This document shows, one piece after another, positions 26,246 to 36,713 of a DNA stretch of 64,000 nucleotides. Within the stretch, counting starts at the first letter, position 1. Every line of letters begins with the position of its first letter. Below the pieces are notes generated by a model. The model was not told the origin of the DNA and did no database searches. It was given only the letters and a program-made list of their open reading frames with translations. Origin of the DNA: Sulfurimonas sp. HSL3-1 (GTDB lineage Bacteria > Campylobacterota > Campylobacteria > Campylobacterales > Sulfurimonadaceae); assembly GCF_039645995.1 (NCBI RefSeq), contig NZ_CP147920.1, positions 1,302,001 to 1,366,000 of the forward strand, in the 5' to 3' direction. The position numbers and the translations under genes were made by a program.

Positions 26246-26589
26246 TCACGGTCTACGGCATCAAAAACTGCGACAGCGTCAAAAAGGCCCTCGCCTTTTT
26301 CAAAAAGCACGCCATCGACTACACCTTCGTCGACTTCAAGAAAGATCCCGTCGGCGAATCGGACGTCGGCCGCTGGCTGTCGCAAGGTGCCGAAATGCAG
26401 CAGCTTTTCAACACCCGGGGCACGACCTACCGCACCCTGAAACTCAAAGAGCTGAACCTGGATGATGCCGGAAAACGCACCTGGCTCACAAAAGAAAACC
26501 TGTTAATAAAACGCCCTGTTGTCGAAACCGGAAATCATGTTATAATCGGTTTCAATGAACCCCTCTACGAAGGAGAATTTCTCTCATGA
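26242..26589 (+). CDS. ArsC/Spx-family thioredoxin-fold protein (YffB-like)
   Basis: The 115-residue protein has the ArsC/Spx fold: MITVYGIKNCDSVKKALAFF with one N-terminal cysteine (Cys10) and a C-terminal WLTKENLLIKRPVVET. It has the length of YffB rather than true arsenate reductase, which it might still resemble in activity as a glutathione- or thioredoxin-dependent reductase. It overlaps gatC and pilT by four bases on each side, so all three genes are one transcript. Confidence 0.8.
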   Translation: MITVYGIKNCDSVKKALAFFKKHAIDYTFVDFKKDPVGESDVGRWLSQGAEMQQLFNTRGTTYRTLKLKELNLDDAGKRTWLTKENLLIKRPVVETGNHVIIGFNEPLYEGEFLS

Positions 26590-27662
26590 GTCAGACCCTG
26601 GATATCCGTAAACTATTAAAAAGCGTCGTTGCCTACAATGCATCGGACCTTCACCTCGTTTCCCGTTCCGAACCGCAGATCCGTATCGACGGGCGCCTGG
26701 TCGCACTGAACCTTCCCGTCCTCGACGGCAAAACAATTGAGGATATGTCCTACTCCCTGCTGACAGAGAAACAGAAGAAAGAGTTCGAAGAGCATAACGA
26801 ACTCGACTTCGCGATCCTGCTCCCCGAAGTCGGCCGTTTCCGTGCGAACTACTATAAAACGATGGGCGACATCGCCTGCGCCTTCCGTATCATTCCGATC
26901 GAGATCCCGAGCCTGGACGATCTCAATGCCAAGCCGATCTTCAAAAAACTCGTCAAACGCGAAAAAGGACTGATTCTCGTCACCGGACCGACCGGTAGCG
27001 GTAAGTCCACCACCCTGGCCGCGATGCTCAACGAGATCAACGAAACGGAAAACCGCCACATTATCAGTGTCGAGGACCCGGTCGAATTCGTCCACACCAA
27101 CAAGCAGTGTCTCTTCTCCCACCGTAACGTCGGGACCGATACCGCCAACTTCGCCAACGCGCTCAAATACGCGATGCGTGAAGACCCCGACGTCATCCTC
27201 GTCGGGGAGATGCGTGACAAGGAGACCATCGCCGCAGCACTCACCGCCGCCGAGACCGGTCACCTCGTTTTCGGTACCCTGCACACCAACTCCGCGCCGC
27301 AGACGATCAACCGTATCATCGACGTCTTCAGCGGGGACGAGCAGCCGCAGGTCCGCGCCCAGCTCTCCACGTCCATCATCGCCATTATCGCCCAGGCGCT
27401 GCTGCCGCGCCTCGGCGGCGGCCGTGTCGCAGCCCAGGAGCTGATGATCAACATCCCGGCGATCGCCAACCTGATCCGCGAAGACAAGGTCCACCAGCTC
27501 TACTCACAGATGCAGCTCAACCAGCAGGAGACCGGCATGGTCACCCAGACCCAGGAACTCTTCGACCTGGTACGCAAACGCGTCATCTCCAAGCAAGACG
27601 CCATCCAGTGGTCCAACCGCCCCGACGAACTCATCAAGGCGCTTGACGCCGCCGCGCTCTAA
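26586..27662 (+). CDS. pilT: Type IV pilus retraction ATPase, PilT family
   Basis: The 358-residue hexameric ATPase powers pilus retraction. Walker A GPTGSGKSTT is near residue 138, the Asp box near 163 (ISVEDPVEF), Walker B DVILVGEMRD near 202, and the His box GHLVFGTLHTNSA near 225. Length and order match PilT. No other pilus gene is nearby, which is common for pilT. Four-base overlap with the gene before it indicates coupling. Confidence 0.93.
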   Translation: MSQTLDIRKLLKSVVAYNASDLHLVSRSEPQIRIDGRLVALNLPVLDGKTIEDMSYSLLTEKQKKEFEEHNELDFAILLPEVGRFRANYYKTMGDIACAFRIIPIEIPSLDDLNAKPIFKKLVKREKGLILVTGPTGSGKSTTLAAMLNEINETENRHIISVEDPVEFVHTNKQCLFSHRNVGTDTANFANALKYAMREDPDVILVGEMRDKETIAAALTAAETGHLVFGTLHTNSAPQTINRIIDVFSGDEQPQVRAQLSTSIIAIIAQALLPRLGGGRVAAQELMINIPAIANLIREDKVHQLYSQMQLNQQETGMVTQTQELFDLVRKRVISKQDAIQWSNRPDELIKALDAAAL

Positions 27663-27756
27663 GCGCACCGCTTCGCACATCCCCGCTCGGGGAAAAATCA
27701 CTTATTTGTTTTTCTTGAAATTGTTTTGAATCTGAAGGGTGCCGCCGCGTGTAAAA

Positions 27757-29106
27757 TTACGCGCGTGCAGCTTTGAGGGTATCGGCGATCAGGAACGCCA
27801 GTTCGAGGGACTGGTCCGCATTGAGACGCGGGTCGCAGTGGGTGTGGTAACGGCTGTTGAGGTCCTCTTCGGTGATCTGGAAGGCCCCGCCGAGACACTC
27901 GGTGACGTTCTTGCCCGTCATCTCCAGGTGGACGCCGCCGCCGTAGGTGCCTTCGGATTTGTGGACTTGGAAGAACTCTTTCATCTCGGTGAGGATGTCG
28001 TCGACGCGGCGGGTCTTGTAGCCGTTGCCGGACTTGATGATGTTGCCGTGCATCGGGTCGCAGCTCCAGAGCACCTTTTTGCCTTCACGCTCGACGGCGC
28101 GGATCAGCTCCGGCAGATGGTTGCCGACCTTGCCCGCACCCATGCGCACGATAACGTTGATGCGTCCCGCTTCGTTCTCCGGGTTGAGGGTGTCGCAGAG
28201 CTTCAACAGGTCTTCGGTCGTCATGGACGGGCCGGCTTTGAACGCCAGCGGGTTCTTGACGCCGCGCAGGAACTCGACGTGCGCGCCGTCGACCTGGCGC
28301 GTGCGGTCGCCGATCCAGAGCATGTGCGAGGAGACGTCGTACCAGTCGCCCGTCAGGGAGTCCTGGCGGGTGAAGGCCTCTTCGTAGTTGAGCAGGAGCG
28401 CTTCGTGGGAGGTAAAGTAGTCCGTTTCGCGCAGGGTGCGGTAGCTCTGCGACGTCACGCCGCACGCCTCCATAAAGCGCAGGGACTGTTCGATCTGCCC
28501 CGCGAAGGCTTCGTACTTCTCCGACATCTCCGTCTGCTTGACGAAATCGAGGTTCCACTTGTGCACCTGGTGCAGGTCCGCCATCCCGCCCGAAGCAAAG
28601 GCACGCAGCAGGTTCAGCGTCGGGGCCGCCTGGTGGTAGGCATGGATCATGCGTTCCGGGTCCGGGATACGCGCGGCCTCCGTGAACTCGATGCTGTTGA
28701 TAATGTCACCGCGGTAGCTTGGCAGTGTGACATCGTCGACGGTCTCCGTATCGGAAGAACGCGGTTTGGCGAACTGACCTCCCATGCGTCCCACTTTGAC
28801 GACCGGCAGGCCGCTGGCAAAACTCATCACGACCGCCATCTGCAGCATCACTTTGAAGGTGTCGCGGATATTGTCGGCATGGAACTCGGAGAAACTTTCG
28901 GCGCAGTCACCGCCCTGGAGCAGGAATGCCTTACCGTCGGAAACCTGAGCCAGCTGGGCCTTGAGATTGCGCGCTTCGCCCGCGAAGACCAGCGGGGGAT
29001 AACGCCGTAGCTCCGCTTCGACCCGTTTCAGATGATCCTGATCGGGGTATGTCGGTTGCTGCTTGATCGGAAAACTTCTCCAGCTCGATGGTGACCAGTT
29101 GCTCAT
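27757..29106 (-). CDS. aroG: 3-deoxy-7-phosphoheptulonate synthase, class II
   Basis: The 449-residue enzyme condenses phosphoenolpyruvate and erythrose 4-phosphate, the first step of the shikimate pathway. It is the plant-type class II form, shown by [45 protein letters not shown] and CDPMHGN. The class II form is standard in Campylobacterota. It is a single-gene unit. The symbol is conventional and other names (aroF, aroH) are used. Confidence 0.93.
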   Translation of the reverse strand: MSNWSPSSWRSFPIKQQPTYPDQDHLKRVEAELRRYPPLVFAGEARNLKAQLAQVSDGKAFLLQGGDCAESFSEFHADNIRDTFKVMLQMAVVMSFASGLPVVKVGRMGGQFAKPRSSDTETVDDVTLPSYRGDIINSIEFTEAARIPDPERMIHAYHQAAPTLNLLRAFASGGMADLHQVHKWNLDFVKQTEMSEKYEAFAGQIEQSLRFMEACGVTSQSYRTLRETDYFTSHEALLLNYEEAFTRQDSLTGDWYDVSSHMLWIGDRTRQVDGAHVEFLRGVKNPLAFKAGPSMTTEDLLKLCDTLNPENEAGRINVIVRMGAGKVGNHLPELIRAVEREGKKVLWSCDPMHGNIIKSGNGYKTRRVDDILTEMKEFFQVHKSEGTYGGGVHLEMTGKNVTECLGGAFQITEEDLNSRYHTHCDPRLNADQSLELAFLIADTLKAARA

Positions 29107-29256
29107 AGCTCTCTATACCTTATAACTAATTTTGGGTGGGAATCATACATCAGGAAGCTTTAACAGGGGGTTAATAACGCGCTCCGGGCACTTTGTCAAG
29201 CTATTTTTAGTGAGAGTTGTTTATAATTCTTCTCAATTTCAAAACGGGCGTTCTGA

Positions 29257-29859
29257 ATGGATTTCAACTACTTCGACCTGGTCGTCTCCGTCATCATCTT
29301 GCTGCTTGGCCTCAAAGGCATTCTCAACGGCTTCTTCAAAGAGCTTTTCGGGCTGATCGGCATCATCGGCGGTATCTTTGTCGCTTCACGTGTCAGCGGC
29401 GAGGTCGGTGCCTTCCTCAGCGACAACATTTTTCATTTCGAAAGCCCGTCTCTTATCGCTTTTTCCGGCTTCCTCCTCACCCTCGCCCTCTTCTGGCTCG
29501 TGATGGTCGGCCTGGGGCACCTTTTCAAACGCCTGAGTGCGGCCAGCGGGCTGGGGGCGCTCGACCGCATCGCCGGTTTCGTCTTCGGGAGCGGGAAGTT
29601 CTTCCTGATCGCGGCCGTCATCGCCTACGCCCTCAACAACGTCGTGACGATACGCGACAACATCAAAGAGCCGCTCGAAGGGAGTATTCTCTTCCCGATT
29701 CTCGTTGAAACGGGCGGCTATATCATGCACCTCGACACCGAGAGCCTGCAGCCCGAACCCGCACCGGCAAACGAGACGAACGACACCGGCATCTCGCTTG
29801 AACGCGCCGGCGAGATCATCGATACGGTAAAATCGCAGTTGAAGGAGAAGACGCAATGA
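29257..29859 (+). CDS. cvpA: CvpA family membrane protein
   Basis: The 200-residue protein has four hydrophobic helices in the first 150 residues, beginning FNYFDLVVSVIILLLGLKGILNGFFKE, the CvpA signature. The C-terminal 50 residues are polar. CvpA is linked to envelope stress and colicin V production in enterobacteria, with unclear mechanism. It opens the conserved cvpA-fur-lysS-glyA run. A TATAAT at 29222-29227 is a likely -10. The four-base overlap with fur shows coupling. Confidence 0.88.
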   Translation: MDFNYFDLVVSVIILLLGLKGILNGFFKELFGLIGIIGGIFVASRVSGEVGAFLSDNIFHFESPSLIAFSGFLLTLALFWLVMVGLGHLFKRLSAASGLGALDRIAGFVFGSGKFFLIAAVIAYALNNVVTIRDNIKEPLEGSILFPILVETGGYIMHLDTESLQPEPAPANETNDTGISLERAGEIIDTVKSQLKEKTQ

Positions 29860-30338
29860 GCCAAGATAACGACTTTACCGCGAAGACGATCGAGTACGAA
29901 CAGCTCCTTGAGGATTTCAAACAGCTGCTCAAAAAGAACGGCCTGAAGTTCACGATCCAGCGCGAAGTGATCCTCGAAACCCTTTACAACTCCGACGAGC
30001 ACCTGACCCCCGAAGCGCTCCACAAGAAGATCCAGGAGAACTATCCGGACCTCAAAACGGGGATCGCGACGATCTACCGCACGCTGGGGCTGCTGGAGAA
30101 CGAGGATATCGTCACCTCCCTCTCCTTCGGCGCCCAGGGCAAAAAGTACGAACTGGGGGCCAAGGAGCACCACGACCACATGATCTGCACCGAGTGCGGC
30201 TCCATCACGGAGTTCGTCGACGCGGAGATCGAGAAGCGGCAGCACGCCATCGCCGACGCGCTTGGCTTCCTGATGAAGGACCACTCCATGCAGATCTACG
30301 GGGTCTGCGCCGAGTGCCGGAAAAAACTAAACATCTAA
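29856..30338 (+). CDS. fur: Fur family transcriptional regulator
   Basis: The 160-residue dimeric metalloregulator has a winged-helix N-terminal domain (FTIQREVILETLY, ATIYRTLGLLE) and the metal-binding dimerisation domain with HHDHMICTECG and a C-terminal CAEC pair for structural zinc. Synteny with cvpA and lysS, as in other Campylobacterota, supports the iron regulator Fur rather than PerR. The N-terminus carries about 20 extra residues, as in Campylobacter Fur. Confidence 0.9.
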   Translation: MSQDNDFTAKTIEYEQLLEDFKQLLKKNGLKFTIQREVILETLYNSDEHLTPEALHKKIQENYPDLKTGIATIYRTLGLLENEDIVTSLSFGAQGKKYELGAKEHHDHMICTECGSITEFVDAEIEKRQHAIADALGFLMKDHSMQIYGVCAECRKKLNI

Positions 30339-30353
30339 CAGAGGAGATCGCTA

Positions 30354-31910
30354 TTGTCTTTTTTTGACAACAAATATATCCAGCAACGTATCGAAAAAGC
30401 CGAAGCGCTCAAGGCGGCGGGCATCAACCCCTACGCCAACGACTCGGCCCGCAATACGACCATCGACAAATTCCTGAACGTCAACTCCGACCTGGCGCAC
30501 AGCGAGACCAAACGCGACGAGAATCGCCGCTACTGCGTGGCGGGGCGCATCAAATTCTTCCGCATCATGGGAAAAGCGAGCTTCGTCAAGATCGAAGACG
30601 AAAGCGCCATGCTGCAGATCTACGTCACCCGCGACAACCTGCCGGAGGGATTCTACAACGAGGTCTTCAAAAAACAGATCGAGGTCGGCGACATCATTGA
30701 GGTCGAAGGTTTCCCCTTCGTCACCAAACAGGGTGAGCTCTCCCTGCACGTCGACGCCCTCAAACTCCTGACCAAGGCGATCGCCCCGCTGCCGGAGAAG
30801 TTCCACGGTCTCACCGACAAAGAGATGCGCTACCGCCAGCGCTACCTCGACCTGATCATGAACAGCGAAGTGCGCAAGACCTTCAAGATTCGCAGCCAGA
30901 TCATTTCGCTCACGCGCCGCTTCTTCGAGGACAAAGGTTTCCTCGAGGTCGAAACGCCGATGATGCACCCTATCGCCGGCGGCGCCAACGCCAAGCCCTT
31001 CGTGACGCACCATAACGCCCTGGGCGTCGACCGCTACCTGCGTATCGCCCCGGAGCTCTACCTCAAGCGCCTCATCGTCGGCGGCTTCGAAGCGGTCTTC
31101 GAGATCAACCGCAACTTCCGCAACGAGGGAATGGACGCAACACACAACCCGGAGTTCACCTCCATCGAGTTCTACTGGGCCTTCAAGACCTACAAGGACC
31201 TCATTGCGCTGACGAAGGAGTATTTCGAGTACCTCTTCGACCACCTGAACCTGCCGACGCTGCTCCCCTACGGTGAGATGGAAGTCGACTTCTCCAAGTT
31301 CACGGAGATCCCGCTGGTCGAATCGCTGAGCGCGATCGGCGGCGTACCGGAGATCATCGTCCACGACAAAGAGAAGATGCTTGTCTACCTCCGCGAAAAC
31401 GGCTTTGAGGTGAGCGACAGTCTCAACGTCGGCCAGCTCCAGGGCGAGATGTTCGACGCCTTCGTCGAGGAGAAGCTGATCAACCCGACGTTCATCACCA
31501 TGTACCCGGTCGAGATCTCCCCGCTGGCGCGCCGTAACGACGCCAACCCCGCCCTCACCGACCGTTTCGAACTCTTTATCGCGGGGCGCGAGATCGCCAA
31601 CGCCTTCAGCGAGCTCAACGACCCCATCGACCAGCTCGGCCGTTTCGAGGGACAGCTCGAAGCCAAAGCCGGCGGTGACGAAGAGGCGCACGAGATGGAC
31701 GAGGACTTCGTCCGCGCGCTGAGCTACGGGATGGCGCCGACCGCCGGCCAGGGGATCGGTATCGACCGTCTCGTCATGTTGCTGACCAACGAGCACTCCA
31801 TCCGCGACGTGCTCCTGTTCCCGGCGATGAAGCCGCTGAAACACGAAACCAATCAATCTAACGACGGAGAAGACACAAACGAACCTGACGTAGACTTGAG
31901 CGAGATTTAG
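30354..31910 (+). CDS. lysS: Lysine--tRNA ligase, class II
   Basis: The 518-residue class II synthetase charges tRNA-Lys. An N-terminal OB fold binds the anticodon, and the catalytic domain has motif 1 around [17 protein letters not shown], motif 2 [11 protein letters not shown], and motif 3 near the end ([12 protein letters not shown]). The start is TTG, preceded by GAGGAG at good spacing. The final 20 residues are an acidic tail. Slightly longer than the usual 500 residues. Confidence 0.95.
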   Translation: MSFFDNKYIQQRIEKAEALKAAGINPYANDSARNTTIDKFLNVNSDLAHSETKRDENRRYCVAGRIKFFRIMGKASFVKIEDESAMLQIYVTRDNLPEGFYNEVFKKQIEVGDIIEVEGFPFVTKQGELSLHVDALKLLTKAIAPLPEKFHGLTDKEMRYRQRYLDLIMNSEVRKTFKIRSQIISLTRRFFEDKGFLEVETPMMHPIAGGANAKPFVTHHNALGVDRYLRIAPELYLKRLIVGGFEAVFEINRNFRNEGMDATHNPEFTSIEFYWAFKTYKDLIALTKEYFEYLFDHLNLPTLLPYGEMEVDFSKFTEIPLVESLSAIGGVPEIIVHDKEKMLVYLRENGFEVSDSLNVGQLQGEMFDAFVEEKLINPTFITMYPVEISPLARRNDANPALTDRFELFIAGREIANAFSELNDPIDQLGRFEGQLEAKAGGDEEAHEMDEDFVRALSYGMAPTAGQGIGIDRLVMLLTNEHSIRDVLLFPAMKPLKHETNQSNDGEDTNEPDVDLSEI

Positions 31911-31930
31911 AGAAGAAAAACATGAGTGCG

Positions 31931-32004
31931 GTTCACCTGCACGCGGGCCCACCGCCGAGGTGAACATAGCGTTAGCGTAGGCAGCCGGACTTTGTTCGGA
32001 TGCC
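31931..32004 (+). other. Two consecutive hairpins in the lysS-glyA gap
   Basis: GTTCACCT (31931-31938) pairs perfectly with AGGTGAAC (31958-31965). A second hairpin has CCGGAC and GTTCGG (31985-31990/31994-31999) with outer GGC/GCC pairs. Neither is followed by a T tract. A TATAAA at 32006-32011 follows. They may be a structured glyA leader or an intergenic repeat; no known riboswitch is recognised. Confidence 0.4.
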
Positions 32005-32034
32005 GTATAAAACAAATCAACAAAGAGGAAAAAA

Positions 32035-33282
32035 ATGAGCTTTCTGCAAGAGTTTGACAACGAAGTCTATGCCCTGTGTGAAAAAGAGCTGGAGCGTCAG
32101 ACCGACCACCTTGAGATGATCGCTTCCGAAAACTTTACCCTGCCGGCCGTCATGGAGGCGATGGGTTCCGTGTTTACGAACAAATATGCCGAGGGTTACC
32201 CGCAAAAACGCTATTACGGCGGTTGTGAATTCGCCGATGCCGTCGAGCAGCTGGCCATCGACCGCGCCTGCGAACTCTTCGGCTGTAAATTCGCCAACGT
32301 CCAGCCCCACGCCGGTTCCCAGGCGAACGGTGCCGTCTACGCCGCGCTGATCAAAGCCGGCGACAAGATCCTCGGTATGGACCTGAGCCACGGCGGTCAC
32401 CTGACCCACGGCGCCAAGCCGAGCTTCTCGGGCAAGAACTACCAGAGCTTCACCTACGGTGTCGAACTCGACGGCCGCATCAACTACGAGCGCGTCATGG
32501 ATATCGCCCGCATCGTCCAGCCGAAGATCATCGTCTGCGGCGCTTCCGCCTATGCCCGTGAGATCGACTTCAAGAAGTTTAGAGAGATCGCCGACGAAGT
32601 CGGTGCGATCCTCTTTGCGGACATCGCCCATATCGCCGGCCTCGTTGCCGCCGGTGAGCACCCGAGCCCGTTCCCGTACGCGGACGTTGTCACGACGACG
32701 ACGCACAAGACCCTCGCCGGTCCGCGCGGCGGTCTCATCATGACCAACGATGAAGAGATCGCGAAGAAGATCAACTCCGCGATCTTCCCGGGCCTGCAGG
32801 GCGGACCGCTGGTCCACGTCATCGCCGCCAAAGCCGTCGGCTTCAAATACAACCTCTCCGAGGAGTGGAAAGCCTACGCAAAGCAGGTTAAGTCCAATGC
32901 GAGCGTCCTCGCCGAGGTCATCATGAAACGCGGCTACAAGGTCGTCAGCGACGGTACGGACAACCACCTCGTCCTCGTCTCTTTCCTGGACCGAGACTTC
33001 AGCGGTAAAGACGCCGACGCGGCGCTGGGCCGCGCGGGCATCACCGTCAACAAAAACACCGTCCCGGGCGAATTCCGCTCGCCCTTTGTCACTTCCGGTA
33101 TCCGTATCGGTTCGCCGGCACTTACGTCGCGCGGCATGAAAGAGGAGCAGTTCGAGATCATCGCCAACCGCATCTGCGACGTCCTTGATGATATCGAGAA
33201 CGAAGCCAAGCAGGCCGAGATCAAAGAAGAGCTCAAAGCACTCGCCCAGCAGTTCGTCATCTACTCCCAGCCGACGTATTGA
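32035..33282 (+). CDS. glyA: Serine hydroxymethyltransferase
   Basis: The 415-residue PLP enzyme converts serine and tetrahydrofolate to glycine and methylene-tetrahydrofolate. Seen are the N-terminal [29 protein letters not shown], and the PLP-lysine motif [16 protein letters not shown] near residue 220. Length is normal. The ATG follows AGAGGAAAAAA. Its TGA overlaps the next ATG as TGATG. Confidence 0.96.
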   Translation: MSFLQEFDNEVYALCEKELERQTDHLEMIASENFTLPAVMEAMGSVFTNKYAEGYPQKRYYGGCEFADAVEQLAIDRACELFGCKFANVQPHAGSQANGAVYAALIKAGDKILGMDLSHGGHLTHGAKPSFSGKNYQSFTYGVELDGRINYERVMDIARIVQPKIIVCGASAYAREIDFKKFREIADEVGAILFADIAHIAGLVAAGEHPSPFPYADVVTTTTHKTLAGPRGGLIMTNDEEIAKKINSAIFPGLQGGPLVHVIAAKAVGFKYNLSEEWKAYAKQVKSNASVLAEVIMKRGYKVVSDGTDNHLVLVSFLDRDFSGKDADAALGRAGITVNKNTVPGEFRSPFVTSGIRIGSPALTSRGMKEEQFEIIANRICDVLDDIENEAKQAEIKEELKALAQQFVIYSQPTY

Positions 33283-33818
33283 TGGACAGAGAGGCCCGTT
33301 TTTTCGAAGGGATCGTCCGGAACCACTACTGGCAGAAGATGCCGGAGGTGGCTGAGAAGATCTCCTTCGGGAACCGCACCTTCTTTTCAAAATACAAACA
33401 CATCGAGGCGCCGCTGAGCGATGCGCTGATCAACGCGCACCGCGCCGGGCAGCTCACCCTGGCCCATCCCCTTGTCGACGATGACGGTAACGTCCCTTTT
33501 ATCGTGATCGACTACAACGGCGATGCGGCAAAACATTTCTACCACCATGCGGGAAAAGTCCTTGCCGCCCTGGGCTACGGGGAGCTGGTCACCTTCCAGT
33601 CGGCCACCCCGCAGCACCTGCACCTCTACATTCCCTGCGGCAACGCTTTACAACAGGCCGTTGAAATGGGTAAAATCATTTCCCAAAAACTAGAAGAGAA
33701 AATGAACCGGCAATGGCGGGTCTTTCCGACCGATACCCTGCCCGATGCCTACAACATCATCAATCTTCCCTACGCCCTGTTTACACCCGGCGGCAGCAAA
33801 GGAGCCCAGCATGCCTGA
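33282..33818 (+). CDS. DUF1882 family protein
   Basis: The 178-residue soluble protein matches the Campylobacterota-specific DUF1882 family, found directly after glyA in Campylobacter. It has an aromatic N-terminus (IVRNHYWQKMPEVAEKI), FIVIDYNGDAAKHFYHHAG, TPQHLHLYIPCG, and no membrane segment. The function is unknown. I start at the ATG overlapping the glyA stop; a TTG three bases upstream also reads in frame. It overlaps the SPOR gene by eight bases. Confidence 0.8.
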   Translation: MDREARFFEGIVRNHYWQKMPEVAEKISFGNRTFFSKYKHIEAPLSDALINAHRAGQLTLAHPLVDDDGNVPFIVIDYNGDAAKHFYHHAGKVLAALGYGELVTFQSATPQHLHLYIPCGNALQQAVEMGKIISQKLEEKMNRQWRVFPTDTLPDAYNIINLPYALFTPGGSKGAQHA

Positions 33819-34500
33819 CGAACACCACAACGAACTCAACGATATCATCCTCAACCGGAGCGCACGGGACGGTACCCGCAAGAAGATGCTTATCGGAGTC
33901 GGCACGCTGGTGGTCGTCGCCATCGTCATTGTCGTCATCATGGGGCGTATGAGCGGTTCCTCGCCCGTGCAGGTGGCCCATCCCGAAGTCGTCACCCAGC
34001 CCGTTGCGGAACCGGTAACGCCTCCGGCATCCGTCAACGCAACGGCCGAAATGCCTGAACCGGCCCCGCTCCCGACAGCCGATGCCACGCCGGCCGCGGC
34101 CCCCGAAGTCGCCAACCCGGTGCCGATCGAACAAAGCGACATCATCGTCATCGACGAAACGGAACCCGAAGTCGCACCGCAGCCGAAGCCGGCGCCTGCA
34201 CCGGTCGCGACGCCCAAACCGACGCCGACACCTACGCCGACCGTCGCGGGTCACCCGGCACCGGGCGACATCTATATCCAGGTCGGCTCGTTCAGCCGTT
34301 ACAAGCCCAACCGCGCCTTCCTGGACAACATCAAGCGCAGCGGCTACGACTACACCTTCCACCGGGTCGTCATCAACGGTGCAACGGCCAACAAGGTCCT
34401 CGTCGGTCCGTTCAAAAACCGCACCGATGCCAAGGCACATCTGCAGGACGTCCGCCGCAAGATCGAGTCCGGCGCGTTCATCTATACCATCAAACCGTAA
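33811..34500 (+). CDS. SPOR domain membrane protein
   Basis: The 229-residue protein has a short cytoplasmic N-terminus, one transmembrane helix (about 27-45), a long Pro/Ala-rich periplasmic linker, and a C-terminal SPOR domain (about 150-229, IYIQVGSFSRYKPN to the end). SPOR domains bind glycan strands lacking stem peptides at division sites, so a septal peptidoglycan role is likely. An AAAGGAG site supports the ATG. Position after glyA and DUF1882 matches the Campylobacter gene order. Confidence 0.88.
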   Translation: MPDEHHNELNDIILNRSARDGTRKKMLIGVGTLVVVAIVIVVIMGRMSGSSPVQVAHPEVVTQPVAEPVTPPASVNATAEMPEPAPLPTADATPAAAPEVANPVPIEQSDIIVIDETEPEVAPQPKPAPAPVATPKPTPTPTPTVAGHPAPGDIYIQVGSFSRYKPNRAFLDNIKRSGYDYTFHRVVINGATANKVLVGPFKNRTDAKAHLQDVRRKIESGAFIYTIKP

Positions 34501-34512
34501 GAAGCGAGAGTT

Positions 34513-35919
34513 ATGTTCCACCATACCCAGTTTATGCTCGATCAGTTCGCACCGATCGCGCTTTACCAGAAACTCAAAAACGCCTTCGCGGACGAGATCA
34601 CCTTTTTGTTCGAGAGTGCCGGCGGCAGCGGCGGCAAGAACAGCATCGTCCTGATCGGCGCGCGCGAGCGGCTGCAGTACCGCGAAGGCGAGACCCGCTA
34701 TACGAACGGCGCGGGCGAAACCGATGTTTCCGCAACCTCCCCCTTTGATTTTCTCAAGTCCTACTACGCCGCGATCGACACCGCCCCGTACAAAGCGGTC
34801 TGCAAGAGCCTCGACATCGGCTACGCCGACGGCTTTATCGGCTACATCGGCTACGACATGGTCAAGGTGTTCGAACCGGTACTGAAGAGCTACATGGAGA
34901 AGCTCGACGACCCGATGCAGGTGCCCGACCTCGACCTGATCCTGCCCAAACTCGTCGTCGTCTACTCCCACCAGAACCACAAGGTTACCCTGCTGACGAC
35001 CCTGGACGCGATGGCGGAGCTCTTCGGCACCCTCGAGGCCGAGATCAAGGGCGAGTACGACTACACGCCGCTCGTGCCGATGCACAATGACGAAGGGGGC
35101 AGCTTCGCCTTTACGAAGGAGCGCTTCTTCGAGATGGTGGCGGACTCCAAAGAGATGATCAAGAGCGGCGACGTCTTCCAGATCCTGATGACGAACCGCT
35201 ACACCCGCAAAGCGCATGTGGACCCCTTCAGCTTCTACCGCATCCTCCGCACCAAGAACCCTTCGCCCTATATGTTCCTGATGGAGTACGAGGATTTCGC
35301 CATTGTCGGAAGCTCCCCGGAGGTCATGGTGCGACTGCAGGAGAACGAACTGCTGCTGCGCCCCATCGCGGGCACCCGCAAACGCGGCGACACCAAAGAG
35401 CGCGACCGTGAACTCGAGGAGGAGCTGCTGGCAGACCCCAAAGAGCTCTCCGAGCACCTTATGCTCATCGACCTGGGCCGCAACGACATCGGCCGCGTCG
35501 CCAAGACCGGTACGGTCAAGGTCGAGGATATGATGCACATCGAGCGCTACTCCCACGTCATGCACATCGTCAGCGACGTCACCGCGGAACTGCGCGACGA
35601 TAAAGATATGTTCGACCTCTTTATGGCGACTTTCACCGCCGGCACCATGACCGGGGCGCCGAAGATCCGCGCGATGGAGCTTATCGCCGAATTCGAAGGC
35701 CTCAAGCGCGGCTTCTACAGCGGTGCCATCGGCTACTTCGGCTTCGACGGCAACATGGACAGCGCCATTACGATCCGGACCTCCCTCGTCAAACCGGGCG
35801 AGGTGATCCTGCAGGCGGGCGCGGGCATCGTCGCCGACTCCCAGCCCGAACTGGAGTACCTCGAAGTCCAGAACAAACTGGGCGCACTGATGAGCTCCCT
35901 GGAGGACCTGAAGTTTTGA
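34513..35919 (+). CDS. trpE: Anthranilate synthase component I
   Basis: The 468-residue chorismate-utilising enzyme, with its glutamine amidotransferase partner, makes anthranilate for tryptophan. The catalytic domain contains LLRPIAGTRKRGDTKERDRE, DLGRNDIGRVAKTG, AGTMTGAPKIRAMELI and the C-terminal QAGAGIVADSQPELEYLE. Other chorismate enzymes such as PabB are less likely on length and motif. trpD/trpG are absent from the window. Its stop overlaps the TTG start of aroE. Confidence 0.9.
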   Translation: MFHHTQFMLDQFAPIALYQKLKNAFADEITFLFESAGGSGGKNSIVLIGARERLQYREGETRYTNGAGETDVSATSPFDFLKSYYAAIDTAPYKAVCKSLDIGYADGFIGYIGYDMVKVFEPVLKSYMEKLDDPMQVPDLDLILPKLVVVYSHQNHKVTLLTTLDAMAELFGTLEAEIKGEYDYTPLVPMHNDEGGSFAFTKERFFEMVADSKEMIKSGDVFQILMTNRYTRKAHVDPFSFYRILRTKNPSPYMFLMEYEDFAIVGSSPEVMVRLQENELLLRPIAGTRKRGDTKERDRELEEELLADPKELSEHLMLIDLGRNDIGRVAKTGTVKVEDMMHIERYSHVMHIVSDVTAELRDDKDMFDLFMATFTAGTMTGAPKIRAMELIAEFEGLKRGFYSGAIGYFGFDGNMDSAITIRTSLVKPGEVILQAGAGIVADSQPELEYLEVQNKLGALMSSLEDLKF

Positions 35920-36713
35920 CCCCCGCCCTCTTCGCCATCTTCGGCGATCCCGTCCACCACTCCCGCTCGCCGCTGATGCACAACCACGTCTTCAAACGCC
36001 TGGGGTTTCCCGGCTGCTACACGCGGGTACACCTTACCGACGGCACCAAGCTGCGCAAAACCTTCTTCGACCTGGGGCTTCAGGGCGCGAACATCACCGT
36101 ACCGCACAAAGAGGCCGCCTATAACGCCTGCGACGAGATCCGCGGCTTCGCCCGCGAGGTCGGCGTCGTCAACACGATCATCAACGAAAACGGGAAGCTC
36201 ATCGGCTACAACACCGATGCCGACGGCTTCCTCTTCGCCATCCGCAACTTTGAGAACGTCAATGACGTCCTGATCCTCGGCGCGGGCGGTACGGCCCGCG
36301 CGCTGGCCTCGCGGCTGCGACAGGAGGGCAAGAGCGTCCATGTGCTCAACCGCTCCGCCGGACGCCTCGCCCCCTTTGCCGACGACGGCTTCGCGACGAT
36401 GACCTGGGACGATTTCACCCCTAAAGGCTACGACCTCGTCGTCAACACGACCTCGGCCGGGCTCGAAGACGACAGCCTCCCCGCCCCCGAAGCCCTGCTG
36501 CTCCCGCTGCTGCAGCAGAGCCGCTACGGGGCCGATGCCATCTACGGCAAGGTGACGCCCTTTCTGGCCCTTTGCGCCGATAACGGCCTGCGCGCCATCG
36601 ACGGTGCCGAGATGCTCCTGGGCCAGGGGGTCCTGGCCAACCGCTTCTTCACCGAAGAGCGCTACAGTGCCGAATCCATCGAAGAGGTGATGCGTGAAAG
36701 TTTTGCCTTCTAA
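35916..36713 (+). CDS. aroE: Shikimate dehydrogenase
   Basis: The 265-residue NADPH enzyme reduces 3-dehydroshikimate to shikimate. It has the substrate loop HSRSPLMHN, the catalytic Lys in ITVPHKE, NTDADGF, the cofactor loop LILGAGGTARAL and the C-terminal GAEMLLGQGVLA. The start is TTG, overlapping the trpE stop as TTGA, with a GGAGG about ten bases upstream. Confidence 0.94.
   Translation: MTPALFAIFGDPVHHSRSPLMHNHVFKRLGFPGCYTRVHLTDGTKLRKTFFDLGLQGANITVPHKEAAYNACDEIRGFAREVGVVNTIINENGKLIGYNTDADGFLFAIRNFENVNDVLILGAGGTARALASRLRQEGKSVHVLNRSAGRLAPFADDGFATMTWDDFTPKGYDLVVNTTSAGLEDDSLPAPEALLLPLLQQSRYGADAIYGKVTPFLALCADNGLRAIDGAEMLLGQGVLANRFFTEERYSAESIEEVMRESFAF

Noticed and set aside
30351-32060. 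569-codon minus-strand open frame opposite lysS
   Set aside because: Antisense shadow; lysS carries all class II synthetase motifs.
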